Origin: Rutstroemia sp. NJR-2017a BVV2 | Taxonomy: Eukaryota; Ascomycota; Leotiomycetes; Helotiales; Rutstroemiaceae | Assembly: GCA_002946415.1 (NCBI GenBank) | Contig: NJPS01000008.1 | Coordinates: 372,001 to 436,000 of the forward strand | Reading direction: 5' to 3' | Length of the DNA: 64,000 nucleotides | In this document: positions 34,553 to 46,225 of the stretch, piece by piece | How positions within the stretch are numbered: position 1 is the first letter of the stretch | Layout of the letters: each line of letters starts with the position of its first letter | Program-made: the position numbers and the translations under genes | The notes under the pieces: generated by a model | What the model saw: the letters and a program-made list of their open reading frames with translations, nothing else | Databases searched by the model: none | Told to the model about the DNA's origin: nothing

Positions 34553-35922
34553 TGTGGCAGGGTTCCTGTTTTGCTGGTGGGCTGATCAAGCCGAGATATG
34601 GTCAACACACAGAATTGGAAACGCAATGAGCGTTGCGTTCTACGTACAAGAGATGAGTCTCAGTACCCGAATTGGAGATGAATTTATGGGATCCTCAAGA
34701 ATGAAGGAAGAAGTGATTGACACGTATCACGTCTCATCCGGTATTTGCTTCTGGCTTCGTGGCAAGCTGGTTTGCAATTATAAAATAAATGAGGAAGTAG
34801 GTAGGATTGAAATTTTGAGAGTGAACGATGTCGGTGTGCCAAGGACGGGACTTAAGGATGTGAAATTGTGAAATGGTCATGTGAAATTAGTCATGATCGA
34901 AGCCTCTGGTGGCAGGTGCTCCTGTCCTCACCGGCAGGAAGGTACAGGCCCGATAGGTTTTTCAACGTAGGAGACACTCCAATCATATTTGAGAGAATCA
35001 TGTGTTTTCAAAACAGGAAAAACAACCTCGGAAATCTACCTACTCACACAAGCTTCGGATTTTGGTCGCCAGCAATCACACGTTGTTCACGTGATATATG
35101 TTGCAGCTCGAAGTACACCAGGAGAGAAAGCACGCCCGCCAGAGTCAATCATCCTATCAGTGAAATAGGATCAAAAGATGGTCCAGCAAGAAATGTAGCT
35201 GCCATACCAAGTGCGAGGAGCTTCGAGGTGTGTCCGAACTGGCCACGAATGAAAACAGAAGAAACCAAGGAGTGACGAATTATATCTTACAGCGTCGGGA
35301 CAATTCACCAATCGTCTATTCTGCTGTCAATATCATGGCATATAGAAGTAGGAGATTCCATTGGCGAGGGATGCATCTGGAGATAAAGACACTAAGAGGG
35401 TGAGAGGAAGTTCGGGACGGATCTTCCCATGGTTCGGCCCGGTACTCAGAACCACCGACAATTCAGGGTCTCGGGAGAAAACAAGAACGCTCGGACACTT
35501 TTCTCTCCAACCTCGCCAACGTCGTCCCATCAATGGAATTCCACCGATCATAAATATCTGAGAATCGAGCCCGTCGTCTCTCCTGCAGCATGAGTAGAAG
35601 TTGTACTTCGAAGGCACAAAACTTCGGTATGGAAGAGGCCTAGGGTGTTAGAGCTATCTTAAATCTCAACATCATCTGCATGCGGTCAAGTCCGGCAGTG
35701 ACGCGATAACTTCCTCCGGTATGAGCGTACCAGGACAGAGAAAGAAGCCATTGGAGATTTCACCCCGTTCGATGGGACTAGGTCGTGAGTCTATGCGCTT
35801 ATTCAAAATAATTCTGTATCTATCAAAAGAAAACCTAATCATGTCTAGGGATCTTCAAACTCCGTTTCAACCTTCTTATGCTCCGATACGTCCAGCAAAT
35901 GCACTCATGTTCTGCCCCACAC
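34553..35922. other. Intergenic between BTB gene and PKS
   Basis: Contains the BTB promoter on the left and the PKS 3' region on the right. No supported gene; the short frames have no motif. Confidence 0.55.
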
Positions 35923-38900
35923 TCATCCGTCCAACTCGCCCTCAAGTACGCCTAACACGACACCAACCTTGTGCGATAAGATTCTAATGCTAAGATCCGA
36001 AGCAAGCAAGACAGGAAACGAGACTTGGAATCCGAATTCCTTGAAGAGCCAGTTCCGAAACTCTGCTCCAATCATACTATCCAAGCCAAAAGATGCCACC
36101 GAAGCACCATCCACTGCCATGTCTGCGCTATCGATGGCAAGGATACTTGAAAGTCTTTTCGTGATCTGACTTGAGATGGTTTGGAGAACATTTTCAGGTC
36201 CGCCAGATGCAGCAGCCTTGATCTGCTCTACTGCACTGCTGGCAGATGAAGATGTGATGTCCTTTCCACTCTTACCGTTTAACGCCACTATATCCTCGAC
36301 TCCAGCACGCAGGTCTCGGAAGCGAGGATCTTCCAACCAGGAGATTTCCTTCACACTGGTCGAAGAGAATGCCTCTGCAACTGACGAAGCCTCGATACCC
36401 AATATGATCTGTGAGTCCTGAAGAGTCACCCCTCTTTCTACAGCCGATACTTGGTTGGAGATTGCTACTTCGAAGCCGCGCAACATCTCGTCTTCATTAA
36501 TGCCCATGATACCATTTCGGCGTAGCAAAATCTCGAGTTCTTGATGCTCGCCAACATAGCCTACATCAAGGATGGATGGAAGTACAACCGATGCGGCGGG
36601 AAGGCCTTGCAGGGTCCGACTCAACGCAAGAGAATCCAGATAGTAATTCCCAGCGCAATAGTTAGCCTGCCCAGGATTTCCAATCGTCGCCGAGATGGAG
36701 CTCATCATGAGGAAGAAATCAAGCGAGTGCCCCAGAAGCCCCTGGTGGAGATTCTCTGCAGCCTTGATCTTGGGATTGATTGTACCTTGAAACTGCGCAT
36801 AGGTCATATTTTCAAAAAGTGAGTCCTAGAATTTGGATTAGCTCCTGACTCATAATGACGGTGTTTGCAGATCTTACATTCAAAACCATAGCTGCATGCA
36901 CAACACCACGGATAGGACGCTCAGAGCTCTCTTCGGCAATAGCTTTCAGTACTTCCTTCTTATTCGTAGCGTCTGCTCGATAGACATTGACTGAAGCGCC
37001 TTCTTTTCTCAACGATTTGACTAGCTGAGCTGCCTCCGGTTTGTCCATTGCTGAACGCGAAAGAAAAGCGAAATGCCTAGCACCTCTTGCCATCATCCAT
37101 GCCGTGAGGCTGCGTCCGAGACCGCCAAGGCATCCAACCAAGATGTAGCTCGCATCAGAGGGAAACTTCAGCTCATGGGTTTTGCACACCTATATTAATG
37201 GTCAGAAATAATCATCGCAACGAAAGGAATTATCAGCATACCTGGAGTAAATCTTGCTCGTATTGGTAGGTAACGATAGCATCGTTCGTGCTTGTGAAGA
37301 TCGTAGAGTCACTGGTAAAGCTTCCAATACTCAACTTCTCAATCTTGCTCTCAGCAGTCTCCCCATGATCCCCCAAATGGCTTAAAGTTCTTTCCAAGAT
37401 AGGCGAAAGTGCACGCTTGTTCTGCTTGTACAACATATCTACACTTGTGGACACAAATGCCGCGCCTCTGGTGAATGGTAAAGCGTCTGGCGATTCCTGA
37501 ACGACACCACCAGAGAGCACAAAAGTAGTCCCCGCCGGAACGTGTCGCCATATTTCCTGGCCCAACGGAGAAAAGTCCTGCGATATAACAGCTGCCAATT
37601 CTCTATCGTTAACCAATTTCGCGAGAACGAGAGGCGCATCCGCCGGTGACATCCGAACTACTTCAGCCGAAGGGATTCCCTCTTCGAGATACTTCTTTTC
37701 GTCCTCTTCGCGTTCTACAACCAATGTGTAAGTGTATCCGATGGTTTTGCTGAGACTGATGAATGCTTTGACGAAGCTGCCTGGTGCTGGAAGTAACAAT
37801 ACGTGCTGGCTCTCTCCTACTCTCGCTGAATTGATGACGGCATTCCAAACATGGCAAAGGCTAGGTAAATGAGCTAGCACGTCTTCAGGGCGCATGTTGA
37901 TAAGCCGAGTGTCAGAATAAGACACGCGCACTAGAGTCAAAAAGGCTTCGCTGGTATAAGTCACCACATTTCGGCCCAAAAGCGAACGATCCAGGCTCTT
38001 TCCAACGGCAATAATTTTGCCCACAATCATCCTTGCCTTTAAGATCCGAGAGTGCAGATCTGCCAAGTTTACCTCTGAGGCAAGAACCTGCACTTCGATG
38101 TCGTGGTCCGCCAGCGGGCCCTGTTCCACGGAACTCAGATCGTCGAATATCAGCTCGCCGCTCACAACTGTTCCTTTTAATGCTTTTCCAGCAGTAAGCA
38201 AGGTCTCGGCAGTCTTGGTTGACTCCGAGAATAGATCATTCAATCCTTTGTTTGGGGCGACACGGCTGATATGTATGCTTCCATTATGCAGCCATACTTC
38301 AGTCTCCATTTGCGACTTTTCCTGCCCCAGCCTGCGCATGATTTTTGCGACGGCATTTAAGACACTCGACGTGTCATTTTCCCCAACATCAACATCGAGA
38401 ATTCCAATCTTGGCATTGGCTTGCTCTGTAATAATCGCTCGAATCAGACCAACCGCCCAAGCACCACCAATGCGCTTGCCTTCGTTGACTCCGGCGGTCA
38501 ACCATACAGTCGGAGTGCCGGAACATAGGACTGTCTTCAGGGATTCAAATGAGTCTCTGTTCAGTGTTGAAAGGAAAGTCCCTTCGGTATCATCAATAAT
38601 CAATGTCTGATCGATGCTTGCGTCAAAGGCGCCAAGTTCCTTGATTTTGAGAGACCATTCGTGGTCACAGGATAGAGCTATGATCTTCTGCATTGAAGTC
38701 AACTGCTGTCCAACTGGAATTACAGTAGCATTCGCCATGGGCACAATCGATCCATTCAATTTCTCTTTCTTGGGATAAGCCAGAATTACGGTGCTACCAA
38801 CCGGATCGAGTCGAAGCTTGCGTGAGGGGTAGTCATGAGAGGAAAGTTTCTTCTCGAAGGAGTCGCCAGCCTGACTATAAGTGTGAAAGATGATATGGCC

Positions 38901-41900
38901 TCCGTCTCTCCTTGCCTCTTTGACGAGCAAAAGCATCTCATCTGATGCAGAAGCGCAGAAGTCCTTGCCAACCAGAACCATATCTTGCGACGTGGGCATG
39001 GATTCAGTGGCTTTTGGGAGAGTAAAGTTTGGGATAACTTTGACATTTAGTGGATTTCCGTTCGAGAATATTGTTGTCAATTCGTCGACTTGCTCCGGTT
39101 TATCACTAGTACAGAGTGTAAAGAGCGTATTTGGAGATACAATATTAGCAAGTGCTTTGACGAAAGTAGAAGGATGTCGACCGAGCAAAAGTATCTTTCT
39201 GAGAGGCATCTTATGATTCGCCAAATCGACAAGTTTGATGATTAATTCTGAACCCATTGCGACGTCAATGATGTGGCCGAAAGTTCGGCAAAGTTGTCGA
39301 GGATCCAGGCTGTCGATATCAGGTTTCCAAACAGTTCCCATGTATGGTCCGCCCTTTGGTGTTGGTGTTTCGGATTGCTGCGGAAGTGCAGCTTCGTATG
39401 TGACACTTCTGAGGCCCTTGATGTCTAGGATGATTTGGCCAGATTCCCCTTTAAGCTGAGCATTATTGTTGGCGTTGCGACCGAATACTTCAGACCAAGC
39501 CACAGCTTTCCCTCTCGATTTAAGATCAGCTGCGGGGAACCTCAGAGAAACTTCTTCTATGCTAATTGGGACTGATCCGAACTGCATGCTTTTGTAAAGC
39601 CCTTCATTGATTGAAACGATCATAAGCTGGAGACAAGCATCAACAACAGAGGGATGTATGATATACCTGGACTCTCCAGTCATGAGTCCGCTTTCGGTTG
39701 ATAAGTCAACTTCAGCAATAGCTTCATTGATTCCCTTGCTTGCTATGATGTTATGGAGACCTTGGAAGCTTGGCCCATAGTTAAATCCCACCCGAGACAA
39801 AGCATCATACCACCTCTTGCTCAACGTAGGCTGTGTCACTTTCTCCAAAGACCTAGGTGGCTCATATGCAGAAGTTGGTTTCTCAGGCGCAAAGTCGGCA
39901 GCAATCATGCCTTCGGAATGAGTTTTCCATTTTCCTTCCGCATATGATTCGATTACGAACGAGTGCCAAAGAGGTTCGGTCCCGTTGCTGCTCTTAGTCA
40001 ATGGTCGTAGACACAGCTGGACTTGCAATCCGTCGTCGGTTTCGGGGATCACCATCGCAACTTTGAAAGATGTATCGCGGAAGTGCATTCCTTGACATTG
40101 CGTGTTCTGCGCGTCCAATACCTGTCTAAGTGCTTCAATGGCCATTGATAAATGTCCTGCAGCTGGGAACACCATAGAGCCGCCAAGACTGTGGTCTATA
40201 AGCCACGGAATATCTTTGTGGCGAAGCCTGTTCACCCAGACTCGTTCCGACAACCCAACAATCCGGCTCCCTAGCAAATCATGTCGAATATAATTCTTGC
40301 GACGTTGCTCTATGCTCATAGTCGGCTCAGCCCAGTACGTTTTCTGGTAGTTCCACTGGTAGGGGGGTAAATCAACGAGAAGCTGAGGGGTCGATTCGAT
40401 GGTAGTTGCGTCTTCGATCTCATTGATGCGGCCTAGGTCTACCGGATAGCCGAGTAGGAAAAGCTCACCTGCCATTTTCAGGAGCTGCGAGTTGCTATCT
40501 GTGTTCCTGACAAACGTCGGTACGTAACTGAAGTTCTGTATGGCTATCGTCTGCGATATTTGTTTCAGAGGTCCAGCAAGAGCGGAATGCGGTCCAATTT
40601 CTATTGCGCATTTGACTTTTTCCAATCCTGGGCTCCCGAACATTGCACTTACTGCCTGATCAAACTTCACCTGTCCCCTCAAGTTATCGCACCAATACTT
40701 AATTGGCAAGCTGCTCTCAAATATTTCTTGGCCAGTCACAGATGAGAACATTCTCGCCCGCGGAAGCTTCTTCTCAACAGTCACATCTCTTGGCTTTGAG
40801 AAAGCCAAGGCACAAAGTTGCTCATATTCTGGAGCAACGACATCCATCTGTGGTGAATGATAAGCCCTTCCCGTTTTAAGTTCTCTGCAGAAGACTTCAT
40901 CGACATCAAGCTGAGCCTTGATTTCCTGGATACCAGTGACAGAACCACTCAAGGTGACGCTCTTCGGAGAATTAACGCAAGCGATGACAACATCACTACC
41001 CGATGGGATGTATTTTGTGATATCCACGCTCCCCAGCCCAGCTGCGAGCATAGTACCATGCACCGCGTTGCGCTTGACGGTGTATCCTCGATAAAATGCC
41101 GCAATGATAGCTTCGCTGGCCGAAACCAAGCCCGCAGCGTATGCGGCCGCGAGCTCGCCAGAAGAATGTCCTACTGTGGCAGTCGGCAGGATGCCCCATT
41201 TCGCGAGAAGGTCTACAATGGCCATTTGAATTGCTGTGCATACAGGTTGTGATAATTCTGCGTCACTGAGACGGCTCATTTCAGCTGGATCCAATAAGAC
41301 ATCTTCAATTCTCCAAGTCGGTGGATTATCCAAACTCTGCAGGATGCTGTCCAACGAGCGGATGGTTCTGGTAAATGATGGGAAGACTTTCATTGCTTCG
41401 GCGCCCATGCGAGGCCACTGCGCACCTTGTCCTGTGAAGATAAATGCCAATTGTGGTAGGGTTTTCGCCGTGGTTTCCAATTTAAATGATGGAAGAGAGA
41501 AGTTTTCATCACCATCCGAGGCAATTGCAAAGGCCCTATGATCAAACTTTGACCTTCTCATACCCAGTGTGTAGACAAGATCTATGAGGTAGTAGTCTTG
41601 AGCAACCTTTGAATGTGCTTCTATATTCCTCGCAAGCGTCGGTTTATCGTGGGCCGACATTGTAACCAAGAAAGGTCTTGATGCAGACTTTTTGCACGGG
41701 TTATCCTTCTTGGATTTACCGTGCTGGTATGATGGGCATAAGGACTTGATACCCTCTATGATAACGTGTCCGTTTGTACCACCGTATCCGAATGAGTTCA
41801 CGCTTGCTCGTCGGAATGGAAGATTGCCGGGCCATGTCCTCGTGTCGGCTTGGACTTTGATATTCCAGTTTTTCTCCTCGACTGTCACAGTCAACCAATG

Positions 41901-43334
41901 TTACAGTTTATGAGCATGATATTCAGTGATCTTCACTTACTAGCAGGATTGACTTGTTGTAGACCGCATACTCCTGGTATGATTCCAGTTTCGGTCATCA
42001 TGGCAGCTTTCATGACTGAGAATATCCCGCTCGCCGCTTCACTGTGTCCTATGTTTGGCTTGATCTAGAAGCTTATCAGTAAAAATACCTGAGATAGTCT
42101 AGTATAATTCCTACCGCTCCTACAATTAAAGGCGCATCTTTGCTTCTTGTGTCATTCATAGCATTCGATACGCCTTTCGCTTCAATTGGATCCCCTGTGG
42201 GGGTGCCAGTCCCATGCATCTCAAGGTAAACAGTCTCGGATGGGTCAAGGTGGGCTTTTTCATATGCTGCTCGCATGACTCTCTCTTGACCCTTCACGCT
42301 AGGATAGGTTATTCCCAGACCCGTAACTTTTCCATTTCTAAGTTATTTCTGTCAACATGAGACTTCCAATCGTGTTGATAGAGGATGTTCGCTTACGTGT
42401 TCACTGAAGAGGACCGAATAACTCCTCGAATGGGGTCTCCATCTCGAATAGCGTCAGAAAGGAGCTTGAGATATAACACTCCAGCTCCCTCAGCTCGTCC
42501 ATACCCATCCGCAGAAGCGTCGAAAGTGTGGCACGTCGAAGTCGGAGATAATACACCCAGCTTTGCAGTATTCATATGCTGATCAACTGTAAGAATGAGG
42601 TTAACACCCCCCGCGACAGCCGCAGTGCAATCTCTACTTCTTAGAGCATTACAGGCATTATGAATAGCGTACACGGAGGATGAACATGCTGTGTTTATTG
42701 TAAAACTAAAGAGTCAGAAATTGCGAAGACCAGACTGGTGATTACCACTTTCTCAAACTCACCTAGGACCTTTGAGGTTGAAAACATTACCGACACGATT
42801 ACTGATAATCCCAGGATCTACCCCCGTCGCCGAATAACTGTGTCGAAAATCCGTTTCTCTAAACAACATCTGCTGATAATCTGCCGTAAAACTCCCCACA
42901 AACACCGCAGTATTCGAACCCGCGACATCCTCGAGCGTCAAGCCAGCCGATTCAAAACACTCGTAGGTAACTTCTAAGATTTTCCGCTGCTGCGGATCCA
43001 TCCACATTGCTTCGATAGGAGAGATGCCGAACAGCCCGGGATCGAAGTTCTCCGCAGGTCCATCTAGAAAGTATCCTCCGAGGACGTTGAAGCTGCCTGG
43101 TCGCTCGAGGTTTTCGTGATAGTATGCATCGATGTCGAATCGACTCTTGGGAACTTTGGAGGTCTGGGCTGATTTCTTCTTGATTAACATGTCCCATAGT
43201 GATGAGGCAGAGTCGACGCTTCCGGGTAGCCGACATGCTGGAATCTATGAGTTACTTTGCAGAGATTTCTTGGTTGTGAAGAGGGACTTACCCATTCCCA
43301 CGATTGCGACGGGCTCGATGATTTGTTGCCCCAT
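35923..43334 (-). CDS. Highly reducing polyketide synthase with degenerate ER (2342 aa)
   Basis: Eight exons keep one frame: 43292-43334, 42763-43237, 42397-42705, 42115-42337, 41941-42064, 37242-41881, 36878-37189 and 35923-36825. Domains in order: ketosynthase with catalytic Cys180 (NTACSSS), His317 (HGTGTPTGDP) and His357 (KPNIGH); acyltransferase with GHSSGE, Ser631; dehydratase with His955 (HSLGGSMVFPAAG) and Asp1139 (VVDACLQ); a long linker without clear methyltransferase motifs; an enoyl-reductase-like region about 1650-1890 where the usual glycine-rich NADPH loop is replaced by LLLPAPGSFVKAF; ketoreductase with GCLGGLG at 1957-1963 and Tyr2098 (ANYCAGNYY); carrier protein with FGLDSM, Ser2292. 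No thioesterase follows. The enzyme would build a reduced polyketide, probably stopping at alkenes unless a separate ER helps. It lies head-to-tail with the membrane-protein gene and near the divergent monooxygenase. Confidence 0.95.
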
Positions 43335-43758
43335 TTCTTCCAATGAATAATTTATACTGAAGCGGTTACTAATAAAAGTGGTGTAAAAGCAAGAAGTCTC
43401 TAATGTATATAGAAAGTAATACTCTATTATCTAAAATTCTAATATCACGTTCAATCGTTAGTCTTGCTCAACGGGTGAGCCTACCCGCTGCTTCGAGTCA
43501 ATTGATTTCTCCTAGCTTGGTTTCTATCACGAGAGTAAAAGGCGCAGTATGAGAACAGAGGTTATGATTGTGCGAGTCTATATACGAAATACGAAAAAGG
43601 GGAACCGAAGGGTTTGAGTAGACGGTACATATTTCCTGCTTGGGGACCGCCTGGAGCCTACGTAGCTACTACGGTAGCTACTGGGCTGACCTCAATCCTG
43701 CCTTCCGCCTGGATAATACGATGCACCCTTACAATCTCCGTCTTTTATCTTCTGACGC
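43335..43758. other. PKS promoter region
   Basis: These 424 bases lie between the PKS start and the 3' end of the membrane-protein gene on the same strand. I see no clear inverted CGG or other zinc-cluster binding motif. Confidence 0.5.
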
Positions 43759-45055
43759 CTATCTATGTCGCCGATGTACTTGCACAGTAGTATCATCCGC
43801 CGTTATCTTTTGCGAATACTGATTCAAAGGAGAGACTTCAGAGTCATTGCCAGCCTCATTGCGTATACCGCGCGCCTCGAAGGATCGTAATCTCAGTAAT
43901 CCACCTTCCCTCCAACAAAGCACCAGACACACCACCGTGCTCGGCCCTAAAACCGCTCCACATACCAAGAAAAGAGGCAGCAGCAACGCGTGATGGTGAG
44001 ACGAGCTTGTTCGACTGTGCCTCTCAGCTTGACGTTGTAGTAAGCGGTCCGCTAGGATGGATGCCCAGGAGATACTAGACAGGAAGATAATCATGGCATC
44101 GGATTGCAGGAAGAGCCAAGGACCCCGGGCAAGGATGTACGGTGATGAATCGGGCCCGGTGACGAACTGTGGCAAATATATCCGAGTGAGATTTATCGAG
44201 GGGTCGGCTGAAGATAGTATCGTTTGGAGTACATACGCATGACCGGCAAATGATAAAGCAGCCGCAAGCAGGTAAGAAGCTTGGGATCCCCAAACCGCCC
44301 GGCTATCGTCTGATGTTTGTGCGGTTCCTGGTACTTTTGAAAGACGGTTCGCGTACGGACTAAAGAGCCAGGTTGTGGCTCCTTGAACTAGAGATACCCA
44401 GATAGGAGACAGCTGCCATGCAGCTAGGATCCTTTGATGGTTGACTGTATTTACTGCGCCCCAAGTAGGATACATAGCCAAGAGTGTAGGCAGGACAGCG
44501 GCTCCGATGAGACTGATGGGCATAGCCATCGAAGAAGCAAGACTTGGTGGACCAAGAATATTCTCCGGGCTGCTCAGCCAATGAAGGTGGGATTTGAAAT
44601 AGAGGGGGAGGATCACGGCTGCGCCGAAAATTTGCCACAGGAGGGCCCAGAGTACGGGGCTAGTCCTGATGGTTAGAAATGGCTCAGGGGTGTGGTGCGA
44701 GGGGGACTTACTTCTGTAATGAGGAGGGCTTCTTGGATTCTCGGGCACTTTCTAGATACAGCCACACATAAGCAGGCTGCAGGGTCGACAGTAGATCGAA
44801 AGTAAACAATTGCTGTGCCCGATTGGAGTTATTCGTACTGGAGTAGAAGAATGCAACCAGAATCGAGAGAGGAAAGTCCAGGATTATGATCCCAGTATAG
44901 CTCGTTTGTAAAGCACTTCCGTCTTCGAGTTTCTGGTACCATACGGCAAGTAAAAGCGCCTTGATCGTTCCATTCCAGATACTAACACCCCAGAGAAGAG
45001 TCGTAGCCAGGAGAGTAAGTGTGGAGAGGTAATTGGCGGTGGTGAAGACCTTCAT
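43759..45055 (-). CDS. Polytopic membrane protein of the PKS cluster (416 aa)
   Basis: Two exons, 44712-45055 and 43759-44665, with a 46-base intron (GTAAGT donor, ACCATCAG acceptor) give 416 residues. About eight hydrophobic segments are seen, starting LSTLTLLATTLLWGVSIW and ending near LLLPLFLVCGAVLGPSTVV, with the polar C-terminus rich in Ser, Arg and Asp. A motif LYLESARESKKPSSLQK before the second long hydrophobic part, and NTVNHQRILAAWQLSPIW, recall a group of uncharacterised membrane proteins found in fungal polyketide and indole-diterpene clusters, some of which act as terpene cyclases or transport helpers. That link is from memory and weak. Its position between PKS and monooxygenase suggests co-regulation. 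Confidence 0.78.
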
Positions 45056-46225
45056 GTCTTGCGGGAGCGGGAGTCGATTCGGATGTCGGGGTGGCAGCGG
45101 AGGATGGCTCGGTACATCATATTCTAATAAGACTAAGCATAGCTGGACTCACCGCAGGGACAATTTATACATCTTGCCAGGCATTGGGGCTTACTGAAAA
45201 ATATGTCCGATCGTTTTCTAACAGCTGCTGCTGTGCATTTACGAGCTACCAGGAGGAATATGCTTAACCTCGACCCCAGATGTCGTTTATCCCTTTCCGG
45301 ACAGATCGAGCTTGGCAACGGTCCCACTTGCTCCGAGAAAAGGTCTTGCATGGCATGCAATTTATGCTGTATTACTCTATGTTCACGTGTCCATAGCATC
45401 GTACTATATCGTGCATACTAGGCAACACTAGATTGTCAATGTTCCTCTGCTTCCTGCACTCTGCATCGGACTTCCCGTTTTAGAACTGACAGGCTATCTG
45501 GAGGCTTTTTAGAGAGCAGCTGTGCCTTCTTCATGCCCTATCTTCGTAAACTTGCCAGGTACAGTTGAGGATCAAAGTCCGTTATTGGGTAGCTACGATA
45601 CAGGTGCGGGACATGGGGGTCGAAAATGATTGCTGCAGTGATGTGGCGAAGGACTTTGGATTGACAGCTGGAAATGAATGACATTATTCCTGCAGTAATG
45701 TGGCGTAGATGCTTAATAGGACGCCGAAGGTATCGAAGACCAGAAGCCAAAGGAAGATACCGATCACATTACGAGGAGCTCCGTTGACGTACTCAGTAAG
45801 ATTTAGGTGAGATTGATCCCGGTCAGCTACAAAATGCCTAGATATGGATGACCGGACGGCAGATTTGACGGCAAACAGGCAACATGGTAGTAGGTACGAC
45901 GTTCGAGGTAACGATAAGAATAGTGAAGTTCTCAGGCGAAAGGGAGTCCCCAAGTTCAGTAACTCGAGACTGATAGTCAGCCGGTGGTTTGAGAAACATT
46001 GAAAGATATTGTCACTAAATAGAGAAAAGGTTGAGGTGAGGATCATACATAGAACCAGAAGCTTACACGGACAAACCAATTTTCGTGAAACTTATGCACA
46101 GAAACGAGCGATTAGACACCTGAGTCAAAGTTCGTCGACTTATTTTAGATAATCACGATCCATCGTTCGTGCATACCCGATAGATGATAGGATAGACAAG
46201 TTCTGATTTCCTCGAAAGCGCACCT
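45056..46225. promoter_or_regulatory. Divergent promoter of membrane protein and monooxygenase
   Basis: The start codons at 45055 (minus) and 46226 (plus) face away from each other over 1170 bases. The region contains a candidate small gene on the minus strand (45684-45999). A word of the form TGCAGTRATGTGGCG occurs twice (near 45634 and 45690) in the same orientation; whether it binds a regulator is unknown. Confidence 0.5.
45684..45999 (-). CDS. Possible small membrane protein in the cluster (84 aa)
   Basis: Two exons, 45853-45999 and 45684-45791, join in phase 0 over a 61-base intron (GTCATC donor, TTACTGAG acceptor). The peptide begins MFLKPPADYQSRVTELGD, has a hydrophobic stretch ending VPTTMLPVCRQICRP, then YVNGAPRNVIGIFLWLL and a second hydrophobic helix. 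The composition looks like real protein rather than chance. The donor is not the usual GTAAGT, an upstream exon may exist, and I know no family, so this could equally be the remnant of a longer membrane-protein gene. Confidence 0.3.

Noticed and set aside
38017..38610. 197-codon open frame on the plus strand opposite the PKS
   Set aside because: Lies inside the large PKS exon that reads continuously with conserved domains; no motif of its own.
40857..41252. 131-codon frame opposite the PKS acyltransferase
   Set aside because: Overlaps the well-supported AT domain on the other strand and has no motif.
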